The notes below the pieces were generated by a model, which worked only from the letters and a program-made list of their open reading frames with translations, had not been told where the DNA came from and did not search any database. A program made the position numbers and the translations under genes. A DNA stretch of 64,000 nt from Tenrec ecaudatus (Eukaryota; Chordata; Mammalia; Afrosoricida; Tenrecidae), in NCBI RefSeq assembly GCF_050624435.1, contig NC_134542.1, positions 114,807,677 through 114,871,676 on the forward strand. Direction: 5' to 3'. Position 1 is the stretch's first letter, and each line of letters begins with the position of its first letter. Below are positions 34,652 to 44,654 of the stretch, in pieces.

Positions 34652-35470
34652 TTAATTTTTTTCAAACCATTTTATTAGGAGCTAATCCAGATGTCACACC
34701 ATTCCACAGTTCAGTCACAGTGTTGTACAATTGCTACAAAAATTAGCTTAAAAACATTTTCTTCCTTCTTGAACTCCTTGATATCAGCTTCCCTTTACCA
34801 CCATCACCCCCCACTGCCCCCACTGTAACCTCCAGGAACCTTATTCCAGTTGTGGTCTCTATAGATTCATCTATCTGGGTGTCAAACACCAAAAACATAG
34901 AAAAATACATAACAAACATTGAAGAAGGCTAACCACCATGACAAAAACACAACACAGATAAACCTCAATATGAAAAAAAACACAGAAAATATTAAAAACC
35001 AGATCAAGCCCAAGATGTATCAAGTGGAGATAAGAAGCCAAGGTTTTTCCCATTCAAGTCAGATTTATTCTTTTCATCTATGATAGTCATCTCTCCAATC
35101 CTCTCTGTCTGATAACCACGTTATCCCCATCCCATGGTTAGAGGGAAACCACTGGACCCTTATTCCTTGTGCAGATCCTGCAAATATACTTTGGGTTTCC
35201 ACTGTCATCGACAACTTTCTGCACCCCAGAATCTCACAATGTAAGCTCTGATACTATTCGCTCCTACAGATTTTGATGATATAATTATAATCCTTGCATT
35301 ATAGATGTTGGTGTGCTTCTTTCATGTGAACTTAGTTGATGTCTCACTTAGATGGCTACTTGTTTCAAAACAAGCCATTAAGGCCCCATATCTGATAGTT
35401 TGAGACCATCTAATTTCTTCATGACCCTTTGGTATAGATAGCACCCATAACTTCTGTGTTTTCTTCATGA
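34652..35470 (-). mobile_element. Older L1 3' region
   Basis: Diverged paralogue of the L1 3' regions at 18651 and 27934: 'caaaccattttattaggagc' at the T-rich left end, 'ccattccacagttcagtcac', and far to the right 'tggtgtgcttctttcatgtg' with 'agatggctacttgtttcaaa'. It lacks coding capacity. Confidence 0.65.
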
Positions 35471-36178
35471 AGGTGCACACGAGCAGGGCCATGTTGTAAG
35501 AACTAATTGTTCTCAGATTGGAGTTAGGATTAAGTGGGAGTCCCATATCCAGTCCTGATTCTGTTTTGTTTTTTATCTGCCTCTGGCTCAACTTAGAGAG
35601 CCTATTATCTCCCTGGAGCACAACTTCCTATTATCTATTATCTTACCTATTATCTCCCTGGAGCACAAGTTCCTTCTGTTTATAGTGTCATTGGTACTAT
35701 TCTTAAAACACTATTGAGAGAGGGCGATGGAATGACTGAAGGCTAACTACACATCGCAATACCTGGATTATTCTCTTGTACAGAATAAATTCTTACATGA
35801 CTGGACCCTCTTTGAACAAATACTGGAAGTTGGTTGTCAGGTAAAAGTTATAATAATACTCACTGACACTGTCAGGCACAGGTCTACCAGAATAAGACAT
35901 ATCTTCCTATACTGAGTATCTGCTTTAAAAATATTATTTCAGTCTCTAAAAAGCTATTGCTATAACATCACAAATACTACCTACCACAATATTGCAGCTA
36001 AGTGACAAGAAAAGTCAATAACTCAGTAGCCATAAAAACTGCAGCAGCAATGAAAACTGTAGAGCTTAGTTGTACAAAGTGCGGATGAAATCACACGGTG
36101 AAGAGCATTATTGTGAGTAATGACAGCTACGACTGGAGCACATTAAAAGGTTGAAATGGTAAATTTGCATAGCTTTCC
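35471..36178. other. Unassigned sequence
   Basis: Includes a short local duplication of TATTATCTCCCTGGAGCACAA near 35604-35627 and 35649-35670. No gene recognised. Confidence 0.45.
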
Positions 36179-37068
36179 TGTTGTTGTTGTTGTCGTTGTT
36201 GTTGTTGTTAGGTGGCATCTAGTCAGTTCCAACCCCTAGAGACCCCGTGCACAGCAGAATGAAACATTGACTGGTCCTGCGACATCTTCCCCATTGTCCC
36301 TGTGTTTGAGCCCATTGTCAGAGCCCTGGTGCCAACCCCTCTCACCAAGCATGCTGCCCTTCTTCAGCGATTACGCTTTCCTGACAATATGTCCAAAGTG
36401 GGGCAAAGTTTCGCCGTCCTCTAAGGAGCACTCTAGCCGTACTTCTTGCAAGACAGATTTGGTTGTTCTTTCGGCAGACCGTGCTACTTTCAATATTCCT
36501 CTCCAGCACCGCAGTTCAAATGCAGCTGTTCTTCTACAGGCTTCTTTAGTCAATGCCCAACTGGCACATGCATACGAAGCAATGTGAAATACCATGGCTT
36601 GGGTCAGGCTCATCTTAGTCCTCAAAATAGCATCCTTGCTTTTCAATACTATAATGAGGTTTAGTAGGAGCCCTGGCGGTGTGGTGATTACATGCTGGGC
36701 TACCAACTGCATGGTTGGCAGTTCAAAACCCCCAGCAGCTCTGCAGGAGAAAGGCTGGGCCTTCTACTCCCATAAACAGTTCCAGCCTCAGAAACCCTCA
36801 CGGAGTTGCTATGAGTCAGCATTGACTTGATGTCAGTGAGCTGAGTTGAATGAGGCCTTATGCAACCAATTTACCCAATGCAGTGCTTCATTGGATCTCT
36901 TGACTGCTGCTTCCGTGAGCGTTGCTTGTGGATCCTGGCAAGATGAAATCCTCAACATTAATATTTTCTCCATTTATCCTGATGTTACCTATTGGCCTAG
37001 TTATAAATAGTTCCATCTCGTTTATATTGAGTTGTAATCCATACTGAAAGCGGCAATCTTTGATCATC
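36179..37068 (-). mobile_element. RTE LINE fragment, split by an AfroSINE
   Basis: Starts with a (GTT)n tail and TTAGGTGGCATCTAGTCAG. The minus-strand frame at 36371-36712 keeps SLTQAMVFHIASYACASWAL and ELRCWRGIL, the RTE reverse-transcriptase C-terminal domain. RTE resumes at about 36857 (CCTTATGCAACCAATTTACC) after the nested SINE and ends near 37068. Confidence 0.9.
36667..36849 (+). mobile_element. AfroSINE, well preserved, nested in RTE
   Basis: GGAGCCCTGGCGGTGTGGTG head, 'ttggcagttcaaaaccccca' B-box region, CTCTGCAGGAGAAAGGCTGG, and 'gttgctatgagtcagcattg' with the 3' end at GAGCTGAGTT. AATGAGG flanks both sides (36653-36659 and 36850-36856), fitting a target duplication of the RTE. Confidence 0.95.
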
Positions 37069-37999
37069 ATTGAGTTGAGTCTTATAGGTTTATTTACAAT
37101 GGAAAGCTGGGCTTATGAAAGGTTTGAGTTGTTATAACTACTGAGATATTTTTATTGAAAAAATAAGAAATTTCTAATGAAACACACCACAAAGCATTCA
37201 TTTACAGAGTCATTTTGGGGGTGATACCCAGTCACCCAGGGTGCCCACACGTCATCCTGTTCCACCTTAATGATGCCCCTGCTCCTTAAAGGCCTCCCTC
37301 AGGATAGGCAGTTCCTCTAGGATGGCTCACATTAGTTAAATACACATCCCACAGAGTTGTGTTTTGCTCTCCCTAAATAGAGATGCAACTTGAATTGCAT
37401 GCTGTCTCTAGATGGGAGGAATGCGGACTGCGGTAGGTCCAATGAAGTTAAATTTAGCCTCTACTTGAGAATAAAATTCATTGTAACTGAGTATGTCAAA
37501 AAATAAAAAGATCACCTAGTTACTGAGGTCATAGATAAAGTGCTGTAAAACTGCAAAGATGTGATTGAAGAATATCTTAACCATCCATTCAACCAAGTAT
37601 CAGAGAGAAACATAGAGGGAGTAGCAGTCATCTTTAGCTGAATCTCAAAGCCAGTCTACTTCCTTGTTAACAACATTCACATTGTGATTAGGTATCTAGG
37701 GCTGAAAATAAACTACAAACCATTGAACAGTTGTTTACAACTTTTCACATTTTACCAGTTATTTACAGCTTTATCTGTACCAATTAGGCATGCCCAAGCT
37801 GCACCAGATGTTATATATTTAGAATTTCACTTCTCCCCTCTATCTGGTCTATGTAACTGTGTGAGCTATGGAAATAAATCAAATGAGTACTATCCAATCA
37901 GCATACTGCATTCTCCTTGGATAATGCTGTTGGTCCAGGGTTGAGCATCACAATCAAATTTGGCTTAATTGTATTGATGAGAAGGAATATTTGGTCCAT

Positions 38000-38063
<64 letters not shown>

Positions 38064-39414
38064 TCTCTCTCTTCCAAGAAAAACAAAATAAAATAAAACA
38101 AAACCCTCTTGGCTGGGCTATTAATGGTATCCTCTTGAAACCCCCAGGACAGTCTTCAGGGAGATTTGAGGAGAGACATAGACTTGGCCCCAAGGATTGG
38201 AGCAGTATGCTTGGAGTCCTTTCTACCTCAGTCCTTTATTAAAAGAAATACTAAATCCCCCCCCCCCCCTGTTTAAATTAATTGGGGCAGGAGTTCTGTT
38301 CCTTACTATCAAACAAAGGCTAGATTTACAAAAGCCAATATACGTTATATAATACACAAGCAAGTGGCTCTCTCCAGGTTACCTGAGTGCCTTAACTCAA
38401 CCACATTAGATTTTCTAACCAGAGGAGATGGGGCGATTCTTTGGACCTGCAAAGAAAGCTCGCCATGTTAAGTATATTCACACATGTGTCTGAGCCCCCA
38501 CACTTGTAATGGGTAAGGAAGGGAAGGTCATAAAGTGTATAAAGCAAGGTCATGGAATGAAATAGACTAGAGGGTCAGTCTGAGCTGCGTCATAACTCTG
38601 AGAAGACCACAGGGATGAGTCAAATTCTGTAAAATATGAGATTAATATGTGTTTATGTGTTGGTCTGAGAATTCAGTGAGGTATAATATGGAAAAGTTTC
38701 TAGTGCACCAAGCAGGATCTCCGTCAAGAAAAGACCATTTTCTACCTCCTTTCCCTACCTCAGTCTTCCACAAAGCCTTTCCATATGCCTGCCTCAAAGT
38801 TCCAAGCACCCCAATTGCTTTCACTTCTATTTTGTAATAGAAGTGAAATCCAAATCCATATGTTTAACTGTCTCTCCGCAATACATTTATGTGGATGGGT
38901 GCACTTTCTATGATGGTCTACTGGGCACTTACTATGAGTCACAGTTGGAGCTACTTACTTTGATGGCTGCTAAAAGTGGCAGTGCCCGGGTCTGTCTGAT
39001 TGTCTTGGGAGACCAGCCATTAGGGGAAAAGATGCCTTTGGGGAGATGTATTTGTTTGCCTCCTGGATTAGTGTAGACAAGGAACTTGATAAAAAAATAT
39101 TCTTAACATTATTGTAGTGTAGTGATAAAGTATAACACCAGGATTTTCTTTCTAATTGGACTTTGTCCGGAAATTCTGTTGAAACCTGTCCACCATAGGT
39201 CATCTGCTTCTATTTGAAATACTGGAGACTTAACTTTCAGCATTAGCGCGCCATGCCGATGATGGCAGAACAGCAGGTTGATAGATGAGTGGTAGTAAAG
39301 TGAAGGGTAGTAAATTAGGAGCCAACATAAGGAGGGGGAGATAGACAGCGTGATCTCTCCTATGAGCTCAAACATAACAGCAGTCATAAACATGGGGCAG
39401 CATTTAATGCAGCG
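37069..39414. other. Unassigned sequence with microsatellites
   Basis: No gene found. Besides the GA array there is a poly-C run at 38258-38269 and a perfect 13-bp-arm stem-loop at 38819-38848. Open frames through the GA tract are artefacts. Confidence 0.4.
38002..38059. repeat. (GA)29 microsatellite
   Basis: Uninterrupted 58-bp GA array, followed by a CTCTCTCT patch. Confidence 0.98.
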
Positions 39415-39462
39415 CATGCGGTTGCTATGAGGTGGTGCTAACTCAAGGGCAACTACTAACAG
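39415..39462 (+). mobile_element. AfroSINE 3' end fragment
   Basis: 'gcggttgctatgaggtggtg' followed by CTAACTCAAGGGCAACTAC resembles the SINE 3' terminus only. Confidence 0.4.
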
Positions 39463-39464
39463 CT

Positions 39465-39590
39465 ATGTGCCAAGTATTATGTAATTCTCGTGACCCTAAG
39501 TACTGAGCTACCTCAACTGTAAAATGAAGTAAAATGCTCGTTTCACAGTTGAATAAATGAGGCTCGGGGAATGAAGTAAATATGTCCATA
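39465..39590 (-). mobile_element. MIR SINE remnant
   Basis: 'tgtgccaagtattatgtaat' and 'cacagttgaataaatgagg' match reversed MIR blocks with gaps. Confidence 0.5.
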
Positions 39591-39754
39591 ATTTATTGAG
39601 AACGGTGAATTACAGGGCTAAGCATTTCACACAAGCTGACTCCAAAGGCCATGCTTTTAAACACCTCTTTGTGCTGTCTGTTCAAGTATAAGCCTCTGTG
39701 CATGGCTATGTCTCAGGCAGGGTTCTCGACAAAAGCAAACCCAATGATGTATGT

Positions 39755-39792
39755 GTGTGTATGGATATACACACACATACACACATATATAA
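39755..39792. repeat. (TG)n/(CA)n palindromic microsatellite
   Basis: TGTGTGTG then ATGGATATACACACACATAC: a TG run followed by a CA run, able to fold on itself. Confidence 0.85.
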
Positions 39793-39829
39793 GCATAGAA
39801 ACCTTTATTAAACAAAAATATCCAAATGT

Positions 39830-40150
39830 GAAGCTGTTGATTCTCCACATTTCCTCCATCCAGTTGTTCACACTTCTGAAGGCAGTATTTTCGTCACTCT
39901 AACCCTCCGTACCCCAAATTCTTTGATTTATACCACGCCACAAAGGCAATTTGGGCTTCCTCACAAGGACTCTGATCACACTCTTTGTGATGTCCTTAGA
40001 GTTTTGTAAACAAAAATAAGCCTGAAGGGGCAAAACCAGGGCAGTGAGGTGGCTACACACGGCTTCTGAATGAACGGCTCGTAAGAGGGCCCTTGCTACC
40101 CTTGAAGAATGAGCAGGGGCATTGTGGGATGGAAACGAAAATGCCTCTGT
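39830..40150 (-). pseudogene. mariner-type transposase relic
   Basis: On the minus strand a frame at 39899-40189 contains SHNAPAHSSRVARALL, the conserved block around the second catalytic Asp of mariner transposases (here HDNAPAHS reads SHNAPAHS, so the Asp is lost). After a frameshift, another frame gives FAPSGLFLFTKL (for the usual LAPSDYFLF, third acidic residue lost) and further on WYKSKN and KCEQLDGGNVE, matching the C-terminal pattern ending in GDYVE. It is a dead Tc1/mariner element; inverted ends were not located. Confidence 0.75.
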
Positions 40151-40646
40151 GCAACGTTCCTGCCCTCTTCTCATGCTTGCAGTTTTCAATTTTCTTAAAA
40201 TTGATCAATTTACTGTGAATTTAATTGCTTTAGCAGATACCCTCAGAAGCCACTATACTGATTGGCCCTTGCTCTCTGGGTGTATTGGTAAATCCAAGAT
40301 TTAACCATCATTACATTTCATTCTATGAAATCATCTTCATTAGCTTCTATTTCGTTTAAAAGACCGATAGAAAGATCAATTGTGTGAACTAGGCGATCTC
40401 CGCTTAACACTTTTTAAATATCTTCTTGTTTTGTTTTCTTTTGAAGATACCTTAATGTTACTCCTTCTATGGCTGTGACTCAAGATACAGCCCCATGTAA
40501 TCCTGCCTCGTTAACATATCGAGGATAGGATTTACAGTGCATAAAATAGGGCAGAATTACTCCAGATCATAAAACGGAGGACACCTTACTGGGAATAGTA
40601 GTCAAACCAAGTTGGCATATAGATTAGCCGTGACAGGGTGTGTATC
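40151..40646. other. Unassigned sequence
   Basis: May include the 5' part of the mariner relic but no motif is readable. No other gene found. Confidence 0.35.
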
Positions 40647-41185
40647 TGTGGTAGTTACATAATCTGGTCAATTTGAGCATTCCAAGTGAAGGAGTAGAGG
40701 CTAACCTATTAATCAGGTCATACCCAATGAGGTCTATGTGTGGGCATGGCCTTCTCCTGACGATTCTCAGTACTGCTGTATTCCTCCCCGGAGGTGGGAG
40801 ACACTCGGTCTCTGGACTCACTCCCTGTGAGACATCCCTGAGGAAAAACCACATGGACCTACCCTGATGCAGCCCTGATTGCTGGAGAAGCCATGTGGAG
40901 AACCCTGACTGTGTTGAGATGCTTACAATGCCACTGGATCCACAAGACTTCCCACCCACTGGCCTGTGACCTTCCTGCATTTGGTATCATTGCATGTGTT
41001 ACGTGAGTCTAAAGAGGACTTTATAGATTTGTATCAGGCATATGGGCTAATATTGGACTTATGGACAGGATCTGGACTGAGCTGGGATGTTTTCTCAATA
41101 TTCAATTGCTCTTATATATAAAGCTCTTTCCTATACACATATGAATGTCTATGAATTTGTTTCTTTCATATACTCAGAGTAACAT
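40647..41185 (+). mobile_element. MaLR-like solo LTR
   Basis: Starts TGTGGTAGTTACATAATC and ends near CAGAGTAACA, colinear with the copy at 21263. The left flank GGTGTGTATC and right flank GGTGTCTATC are nearly the same, suggesting a target duplication whose exact length is blurred by decay. Confidence 0.8.
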
Positions 41186-41702
41186 GGTGTCTATCCCAGT
41201 GAGTTATGGTCCTTCCAAACCAGTCATTGTTTTTAGAAGGGAAGTAGGTAATGCAGGGACTAGTTGGTCTAAGTCATCACTGACAGGTATTGACCACTCA
41301 CATCCCTTTGTGTAAGGTTTTCTTGTGGTCCTTGATACACATCGTCCTTATCAAGAGTCCCACAATCAGATAGAGAAACGGGAGTTTTCCACAGAACGCA
41401 ATATGACACAGCATCTCTTATTTTCCCAGGAGACCACGATGAGGTGGGTGATGAGCAGAGGTTGAGCAGGCGCTGATGGCCTTTTCATGAGGAACAAACA
41501 GGACCTTAAAGAGACGCTCCTGTTCCATGGAACGTTGAGATGGAGCATGTAGACAGAATGTGGGAGGGCAGTATAGCCAGGTAGTCTGCCATTATAGAGC
41601 TGTCTGTATGGAAGAGCAATAGGTTGGATTGATAATGAGAAAGGGGTAGGGGAAACAGGCTGATAGTTTTGAGCTGTCTCCTAGAAGTAGAGACACAGTT
41701 AT
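41186..41702. other. Spacer between two same-orientation LTRs
   Basis: 517 bp with no gag, pol or primer-binding site recognised. Positions 41365-41425 share a diverged block with 43280-43340 (GAACGCAATATGACACAG against GAATGCAATATGACATAG), so an unnamed dispersed repeat is present. Confidence 0.5.
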
Positions 41703-42216
41703 TGTGGTAGTTACATCATCTGTTGTCAATTCAAGACTTAGGAGTGAATGGGGTAGAGTTTAGCCTATCAGTCAGGTCTCAGCTTGATGACCACATTTGG
41801 AGATGCTAAGGAGATGGATAGCACCCTGGAGGCGGGACACAAGCTCACTCCCTGTGAGACATTCCTGATGACCAGCCTGATAAGAGTTACACTGACGCAG
41901 CCAGAGTCCTGGAATTGAAGGATCCACGTGGAGACCCTGCCAGCGCTGATATGCCTCTACCCCCACTGGATCCACAAGACTCCACCCACTGGCCTGTGAT
42001 CTTCCTGCATTCAGCATCATTGCATGTGTTTCATGAGTCTGAAGAGGATTTTATAGATTGATATTGGACATATGGGCTAATATCGGACTTATGGACTTGA
42101 TCTGGACTGGGCTGGGATGTTTTCTCAATATTCAATTGATCTCGTATATAAAGCTCTTTCCGATACACATATGAATGTCTATGAACTTGCTTATCTAGTC
42201 AACCCAGACTAACACA
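41703..42216 (+). mobile_element. MaLR-like solo LTR
   Basis: A 514-bp copy: TGTGGTAGTTACATCATC start, CAGACTAACACA end, flanked by GTTAT (41698-41702) and ATTAT (42217-42221), a 5-bp duplication with one mismatch. Its own flanking duplication argues against it being the 3' LTR of a provirus with the copy at 40647. Confidence 0.85.
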
Positions 42217-42579
42217 ATTATCCTGGTTTGCCCAGTACTGACAGGTTAAGATAGAAGACATTGAGTTCTAAAATCAGGAAAGTCTGGGAAAATTGGGACC
42301 CTTTGCTCATCCCTCTAAAGGTAGATGGGACGGGTTCTTGAGCAGTGTGTAAGAAGTGGGGGTGGGGATGGGGGTGGGGGTGCTGATTTCTCTAATGGTG
42401 CTAAAGGTCTCTGGGTCATGTTGAAGACTTGGTGAGTCACATTGCATGTTTACCACTCTGCCTCAACACACCTTTAGTTCTGGCCAGCAAGGCCCATGAC
42501 CCAAAGTTTCTGAGCTGAATGCTCTGCCTCCTTTGTTTCAAGGCTCACAAACACATATACTGGGTTTCTGGAATTATTC
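42217..42579. other. Unassigned spacer
   Basis: G-rich patch at 42358-42380; no gene. Confidence 0.4.
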
Positions 42580-42589
42580 AAGAAGGCAA

Positions 42590-42696
42590 GTGCTCGTTTT
42601 GGCAGCACGTGTACGGAAATTGGAACGATACAGAGAAGATTAGCATGGTCCCTGCACAAGGATGACATGCAGATTTGTGAAGCTTTCCATATTTTT
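42590..42696 (+). pseudogene. RNU6: U6 spliceosomal snRNA pseudogene
   Basis: Full-length 107-nt match to U6 snRNA. The central ATTGGAACGATACAGAGAAG and GATTAGCATGG (including the ACAGAGA box) are intact. Twelve or so substitutions, mostly C to T or G to A, occur elsewhere: the 5' stem-loop reads GTGCTCGTTTTGGCAGCACG instead of having CGCTTCGGC, and the 3' part reads CATGCAGATTTGTGAAGC. It ends in a T-run. No TATA box lies 25-30 bp upstream and no proximal sequence element is obvious. It is therefore called a retrotransposed pseudogene rather than an active gene. Confidence 0.92.
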
Positions 42697-42914
42697 TGTG
42701 CTTTCTCTTTTATTTATAACATTGTTAGAAGCACTGATCTTTTACCCTGAGTATTAGTTCACATTAAAATATAATGTGCTGTCAAAAAAGAAGAAGAAGA
42801 AGGTAAGACCAACTCCCGTCTATCAAAGGGAGCAATAGGGTTGCTTTCAGAGAACTTAGAGCAGCTTCGAGATGGGGGTAGAATTCAAAATTCAGTTTGA
42901 AATCTACCTCCACC

Positions 42915-43085
42915 AGGAGTAAAGGATCTGACCTCATGCATGGTACTTACTTTCTTTAAGTTTCTGTCTCTTCCTCTGTAATATGGAGATTAAAAACACC
43001 ACCTCACTCACATGGTTGCTGGGAGAATAAAAGGATATTAAGCATAAGATGCATTTAACAGGATGCCTGGAATGTAGTCAACCTT
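42915..43085 (+). mobile_element. MIR SINE
   Basis: 'ttaagtttctgtctcttcct', 'ctgtaatatggagattaaaa', 'ggttgctgggagaataaaag' and AGGATGCCTGGAATGTAGTC follow the forward MIR. Confidence 0.8.
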
Positions 43086-43094
43086 CAGGCAATA

Positions 43095-43263
43095 GCCCAT
43101 TGCCTTGGAGACAATTCTAAGGACTTGGAGACAATTCCAAGGACTCTGTACAAGGTTTCCAAGATTGTAAATCTTTATGGGACCAAACAGCCTCACCTTT
43201 CCCTCAAAGAGCAGCTGGTCGGTTTGAACTACTGACCTTGCTGTCAGTAGCCTAACATCTAAC
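43095..43263 (-). mobile_element. AfroSINE
   Basis: 'gtttccaagattgtaaatct', 'accaaacagcctcacctttc' and 'ggtttgaactactgaccttg' are the reversed SINE. A short duplication of CTTGGAGACAATTC-like text lies in its 3' part (43107-43146). Confidence 0.85.
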
Positions 43264-44654
43264 AAGCATCCAACAACTAGATACAGAAACTGGAGTTTGT
43301 TGTAGAATGCAATATGACATAGTATATCTTACTTGTGTTTTTGCCAACCGTGTTCATCGTTTTTTATTGTTAAGCATAGAAAAAAGTGAGATTTTGTCCT
43401 TCCTTTGTAAAAGTCAACATCCTGAAATATTTCCACTGGCTTAGGTTTTCAGGTGAGATAAGCAAACAGGAAGAATCTGTCACATAAATAGAAGTTGACC
43501 CTGAGACTCACATAATGACCAATCAGAGACTTCTGGAGAAGCAAAGTGAAAAATGCCCGGATCACCTGTTACTGGGTACCATTCATCCAGCTATGAGACC
43601 TAATCCCAGATGTCATTTTATATGCTGAGGAAGACTGAGAGAAGTATTATGGGGTGGGGGACTGGAGATCCGATTGACAAAAATGCAATTGATTTTAGAA
43701 ATCCATGAACACAACACATCTTTAAGGAAAGCTTTGCCAGCATCAAGTGCAGTTAACACAGAGAGCCAAACCATTTGTTTATTAATTTTTTAAAAAGATA
43801 AGCTTTTCTTTTAAAGCCTTGGCAGCAAAGTGTGTAATCAGATCTCTCTGTAAAATATTGACACTGGATTACGGCTGAGCAAACTATAAATAAGCAGCTC
43901 AATGAGGCGCCCCTGAGTTATCCCGCAGTCCGCACAGCCCTTTGAGAGGAGTGGTGTGAGCACTGGCCCGCGACCCTTTGAAGTGCTGGAGCATATCTGG
44001 AACACAGCCGTTCAGCTGCTCTCTGACCAAGAGGACCGTCTCCCCTGCCCCCTCTGCACTCAGGCTCCAGCCCCTTGGACTTGCCATTGAGTAGGTTCCA
44101 ACCCAGGCTCCAGGTCCTGAAACCCTATCAATATTGGACCAACGCATGTGACGGTGTCAGACATTGACAATTGGTGGTGGCCCCTCCTCTGCTCAATCGC
44201 ACACTCACATGGGATCTGTGAGTTACATACTTGTGGATGAACTAGCGCTCCATGAGGAATGCCCCTTTTAAAATATGGCGATACTGTGCTGGAAAGCAAA
44301 CGTGGCATACGCCCCTTTGGGAACGAGATGAACTGAATCACAAAATGTTTAGGGGATGCAGAGTAGAAGGATGTTTACGGAATAGCCCATTTTCTAGAAA
44401 AGGAATCTTCCACATATTCCACAGCAAAGAAAAGGAGTCCATGAACTTAATTAGCCGACCGATTGATGTAAAATGCTATGAATCTCCTCCAACCAAAAAG
44501 CTGACGTTTACCAATGAAATGCATCGTCCTACAATTTTGAAGTTTATTTCATTATAAATGCTATTATAAATGAAAAGATGTCATGAAAGGAAATTCAACA
44601 ATTAGAAAACAAATATTATAACAAATTACTCTATTTTCCTTTTACATAGATCTT
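43264..44654. other. Unassigned, with a candidate conserved element
   Basis: 43755-43910 is repeat-free with TTTGTTTATTAATTTTTT and GGATTACGGCTGAGCAAACT (see findings). A 101-codon frame at 44252-44557 has no recognised domain and is not called. 44078-44110 is faintly SINE-like. Confidence 0.4.

Noticed and set aside
37898..38193. Two overlapping open frames with Ser-Leu repeats
   Set aside because: Both are the (GA)29 microsatellite read from the minus strand.
40647..42216. A short provirus with two LTRs
   Set aside because: Each LTR has its own flanking duplication and the spacer shows no retroviral sequence.
42590..42696. U6 as an active snRNA gene
   Set aside because: The core is intact but about a dozen substitutions affect stems, and no TATA box or proximal sequence element stands at the required upstream distance.
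44252..44557. 101-codon plus-strand frame that might be an exon
   Set aside because: No domain recognised, no polypyrimidine tract and splice-site pair that I could defend, and no neighbouring exon.
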